From NCBI GenBank assembly GCA_047634635.1, contig JBLIIE010000116.1, forward strand, positions 1-16,755: DNA of 16,755 nt, written 5' to 3'. The DNA comes from Granulosicoccus sp047634635 (GTDB lineage: Bacteria; Pseudomonadota; Gammaproteobacteria; Granulosicoccales; Granulosicoccaceae). Under the pieces are notes generated by a model. It was given only the letters and a program-made list of their open reading frames with translations. It made no database searches and was not told the origin of the DNA. The position numbers were made by a program, and so were the translations under genes. Below, in pieces: positions 14,456 through 16,755 of this stretch. Position 1 is the stretch's first letter, and each line of letters opens with the position of its first letter.

Positions 14456-15928
14456 CTATTCCGCCTCGATACCGCCTAAGCAAAGATATTTGAGTTCGAA
14501 GAATTCATCCAAACCGAAGTGAGAACCTTCACGCCCTAACCCAGACGACTTGACTCCACCAAACGGCGCTTCAACTGTAGATATAAGTCCTGTATTAACA
14601 CCCACCATTCCGTAATCGAGAGCTTCGCCAACTCGCCATATTCGGGCAAGATCTTTAGAATAGAAATATGAGGCCAATCCGAACTCGGTGTCGTTTGCCG
14701 CTGCGACCACTTCCGATTCCTTAGAGAAGCGAAACAACGGGGCGACAGGTCCAAACGTCTCTTCTGTCGCAACGGCCATTTCAGAAGTCACGTCAGTCAG
14801 GATCGTTGGTTGGAAAAAGGTGCCACCCATCTCGTGGCGACTCCCACCCGCCAAAACACTCGCCCCTTTGTCGATTGCATCCTTGATGTGCTCCTCGACT
14901 TTTACCACAGCTGCGTCATCAATCAGCGGGCCAAATACAACCCCTTCGTCGAAACCGTTGCCAACGGGTAGAGTCGATAATTCGGCGCTGAGTTTTTGTG
15001 CAAATTCATCGTAGATAGCATCTTGAACATAAATCCGGTTTGCACAGACACAGGTCTGACCATTGTTTCTGAACTTGGCAATAATGGCGCCTTCGACGGC
15101 TGCGTCAACATCCGCATCGTCAAAAACAATGAACGGTGCATTACCGCCTAATTCCAGAGCCAATTTCTTGATCGTTGGCGCGCACTGCTCATACAACTTT
15201 ACACCGACTCCCGTCGATCCTGTGAACGTCAGCTTCTTTACAATTGGGCTGGATGTCATAACCGCGCCAATCTCTCTGGCGGAGCCTGTAACAACCGAGA
15301 AAATGCCAGCAGGAATACCAGCACGCTCGGCCAACACTGCCAAAGCGATTGCAGAAAAAGGTGTTTGACTAGCAGGCTTAAGTACCATGGAACAACCGGC
15401 TGCAAGAGCAGGTCCTGCCTTGCGCGTGATCATAGCGTTAGGGAAATTCCACGGTGTAATGGCTGCTACGACACCGACTGGCTGCTTGAGAACAATGATG
15501 CGCTTGTCGAGTGAATGTCCGGGGATGACTTGTCCGTAAGCACGACGTGCCTCATCGGCAAACCATTCGATAAAAGAGGCCCCATAGCCAATCTCACTTT
15601 TGGCTTCAGCCAAAGGTTTACCCTGCTCGGCAGTTAGGATAGCGCCAAGGTCATCCTGATTTTGCATCATCAAATCGAACCAGCGACGAAGGATGGTAGT
15701 ACGATCTTTGGCAATTAAAGCAGCCCAGGCACCTCTGGCAGCTTCGGCAGCTTCAATAGCGGCAGTAGTTTCTGCAGCCCCCAGCTTGGGTACATAACCC
15801 AGTAATTCACCCGTAGCAGGGTTGGTGACAGCGATGCCAGTGGCTGGATCGGCTTCAATCCATTGGTCACCAATACGTGCCGCCTGTCGAAATAAACTCG
15901 GATCTTTTAGCGTTAGCATAATGTTCAT
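14456..15928 (-). CDS. gabD: Aldehyde dehydrogenase, succinate-semialdehyde dehydrogenase type
   Basis: The 490-residue protein is an NAD(P)+-dependent aldehyde dehydrogenase. Visible catalytic residues are N161 (TPWNFP), K184 (LKPAS), E259 (LELGGN) and the nucleophile C293 (NNGQTCVCANR). The segments GNAPFIVFDDADVDAAVEGA and FRNNGQTCVCANR match GabD-type succinate-semialdehyde dehydrogenases rather than HpaE, which has GERCTAGSR at that place. The enzyme would oxidise succinic semialdehyde, released by the pathway aldolase, to succinate. Length is usual for GabD. It lies between the dioxygenase (5-base gap) and the FAH-fold gene (2-base gap). The start is either the ATG at 15928 or the ATG at 15919; an AAGAG just upstream is spaced better for the second. 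An extra role as CHMS dehydrogenase cannot be excluded. Confidence 0.88.
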   Translation of the reverse strand: MNIMLTLKDPSLFRQAARIGDQWIEADPATGIAVTNPATGELLGYVPKLGAAETTAAIEAAEAARGAWAALIAKDRTTILRRWFDLMMQNQDDLGAILTAEQGKPLAEAKSEIGYGASFIEWFADEARRAYGQVIPGHSLDKRIIVLKQPVGVVAAITPWNFPNAMITRKAGPALAAGCSMVLKPASQTPFSAIALAVLAERAGIPAGIFSVVTGSAREIGAVMTSSPIVKKLTFTGSTGVGVKLYEQCAPTIKKLALELGGNAPFIVFDDADVDAAVEGAIIAKFRNNGQTCVCANRIYVQDAIYDEFAQKLSAELSTLPVGNGFDEGVVFGPLIDDAAVVKVEEHIKDAIDKGASVLAGGSRHEMGGTFFQPTILTDVTSEMAVATEETFGPVAPLFRFSKESEVVAAANDTEFGLASYFYSKDLARIWRVGEALDYGMVGVNTGLISTVEAPFGGVKSSGLGREGSHFGLDEFFELKYLCLGGIEAE

Positions 15929-15933
15929 ATCTC

Positions 15934-16755
15934 TTAAGGTGCAATAATGGGATGGGCCTTCAAGGCTGGTTCTTTCACGTCAACGCCTTCAAATACAGAT
16001 CCATGTTCGAACCAGCTGCGAGGTGCGGCCGCCCCCCATAGGGTTTGCCGCTGTGGGTCTTTCAGATCCCATTTAATCGGTTCATGATCTGGGTCAATGG
16101 TCTGATAGTCAGAGCAATAAATTTCGATTCGATGTCCATCAGGATCCAGAATGTACAGGAAGAAGGCGTTGGAGATACCATGACGACCGGGTCCACGCTC
16201 AATATTACCAACCCAGCCTGTTGTTGCCATTAGGTCCAGCAAATCAATAATGTTCATAGGTGTGGGCACCCAAAAGGCGGTGTGATGCAGCCTGGGACCT
16301 ACACCGTTAGTGAACGCGACATCATGGACTCCTCCTTTGCGGTGCATCCAGGCTGCCCAGATACGTCCTGTCTCAGCGTCTTCTGTGTACTCGGTGGTCC
16401 TAAAACCTATCTCGTTATAGAAATCCACACTATCATCCACATTTGCGCTGAACATATTAAAGTGGTCAATTCGTAGAGGTTTAACGCCGTTGTAGAGTTT
16501 GTACTTTTGATGGATTGATTCAAGTCTATCCATTTTCAAGTAAAACTCCAGGGGTATTCCCCATGGATCCTCAGTGCGTAAAACTCTGCCCATAAACGGC
16601 TTTTCAATCCATTTAACTGGCAATCCTTTGGCTATAAAAAAAGCTTCTGCCTTATCCAAATCATCTTCACTAAAGACCTTGAATCCCAACACACCGACCG
16701 TAGCATCATCTGACTTCACCAGTGAAATACAATGATGCCCCCTTTCTTCCATCGC
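15934..16755 (-). CDS. hpaD: Extradiol homoprotocatechuate 2,3-dioxygenase, 5' end outside the window
   Basis: The visible 273 codons match the C-terminal three quarters of type I (vicinal-oxygen-chelate fold) homoprotocatechuate 2,3-dioxygenase, as in Brevibacterium, not the E. coli LigB-type HpaD. Counting from the ATG at 16752, iron ligands are H97 (LRIDHFNMF), H157 (GPRLHHTAF) and E210 (GHRIEIYCSDY). The second-shell residues H143 (GGVHDVAF), R186 and H191 (ERGPGRHGISNAF) and Y200 correspond to H200, R243, H248 and Y257 of the Brevibacterium enzyme. It opens the ring of 3,4-dihydroxyphenylacetate with O2 to give 5-carboxymethyl-2-hydroxymuconate semialdehyde. The frame continues off the right edge; about 57 residues are missing. 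The ATG at 16752 is internal, not the true start. It is the first visible gene of the minus-strand operon. Confidence 0.92.
   Translation of the reverse strand, partial: AMEERGHHCISLVKSDDATVGVLGFKVFSEDDLDKAEAFFIAKGLPVKWIEKPFMGRVLRTEDPWGIPLEFYLKMDRLESIHQKYKLYNGVKPLRIDHFNMFSANVDDSVDFYNEIGFRTTEYTEDAETGRIWAAWMHRKGGVHDVAFTNGVGPRLHHTAFWVPTPMNIIDLLDLMATTGWVGNIERGPGRHGISNAFFLYILDPDGHRIEIYCSDYQTIDPDHEPIKWDLKDPQRQTLWGAAAPRSWFEHGSVFEGVDVKEPALKAHPIIAP

Larger units (their letters stand above)
11910..16755 (-). other. Homoprotocatechuate (3,4-dihydroxyphenylacetate) meta-cleavage operon, partial
   Basis: Five minus-strand genes are packed with gaps or overlaps of +5, +2, -4 and -47 bases: dioxygenase, succinate-semialdehyde dehydrogenase, FAH-fold enzyme, hydratase and DMT transporter. 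This spacing implies one transcript whose promoter lies beyond 16755. The enzymes cover ring opening, the isomerase/decarboxylase step, hydration and the final oxidation to succinate. The CHMS dehydrogenase (HpaE) and aldolase (HpaI) are not in the window. The operon converges on the ADP-ribosylglycohydrolase-like gene; no clear intrinsic terminator follows the transporter stop. Confidence 0.85.

Noticed and set aside
1..16755. Defence system, toxin-antitoxin pair, CRISPR array, prophage or transposon.
   Set aside because: No relevant protein family, spaced direct repeats, transposase or integrase was seen on either strand.

Overview
The window reads as a chromosomal segment of a free-living, probably marine or soil, proteobacterium, most likely a gammaproteobacterium. 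This rests on protein families and gene style only: a periplasmic CpdB nucleotidase, a DUF3565 small protein, a membrane-anchored GGDEF protein, sugar-acid catabolism and aromatic catabolism. Composition is moderate in GC, apparently somewhat lower around 2.5-4.8 kb. I see no rRNA, tRNA, CRISPR array, transposase, integrase or phage gene.

Layout. 1-285 holds no convincing gene. 286-2485 (+) holds an unrecognised 126-residue gene followed closely by a D-xylonate-dehydratase-type IlvD/Edd enzyme. 2486-3143 is a poorly coding stretch with a long nested inverted repeat and a minus-strand reading frame broken by one stop codon, probably a decayed gene. 3144-4640 (-) holds a GNAT acetyltransferase and a two-helix membrane GGDEF protein. 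4811-5620 (+) is a PhnP-like metallo-beta-lactamase-fold phosphodiesterase, convergent with cpdB (5688-7655, -), with hairpins between them. 7838-8038 (-) is a small DUF3565 protein, divergent from a short-chain dehydrogenase (8105-8863, +). A DUF4153 membrane protein (8920-10722, +) and a divergent ADP-ribosylglycohydrolase-fold protein (10833-11741, +) follow.

11910-16755 (-) is a tightly packed catabolic operon. In order of transcription it encodes an extradiol homoprotocatechuate 2,3-dioxygenase (its 5' end is outside the window), a succinate-semialdehyde dehydrogenase, a fumarylacetoacetase-fold isomerase/decarboxylase, a 2-oxohept-4-ene-1,7-dioate hydratase and an EamA/DMT transporter. 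Together these fit the meta-cleavage route for 3,4-dihydroxyphenylacetate (homoprotocatechuate). The ring is opened, the product is isomerised or decarboxylated and hydrated, an aldolase not in this window releases pyruvate and succinic semialdehyde, and the dehydrogenase passes that to succinate. The CHMS dehydrogenase (HpaE) and aldolase (HpaI) are not visible and may lie beyond position 16755.

I found no convincing wholly new system. The items most worth a second look are the interrupted minus-strand frame at 2757-3095, the nested inverted repeat at 2565-2652, the unrecognised gene ahead of the xylonate dehydratase, the make-up of the homoprotocatechuate operon, and the atypical metal motifs of the ADP-ribosylglycohydrolase-fold protein.
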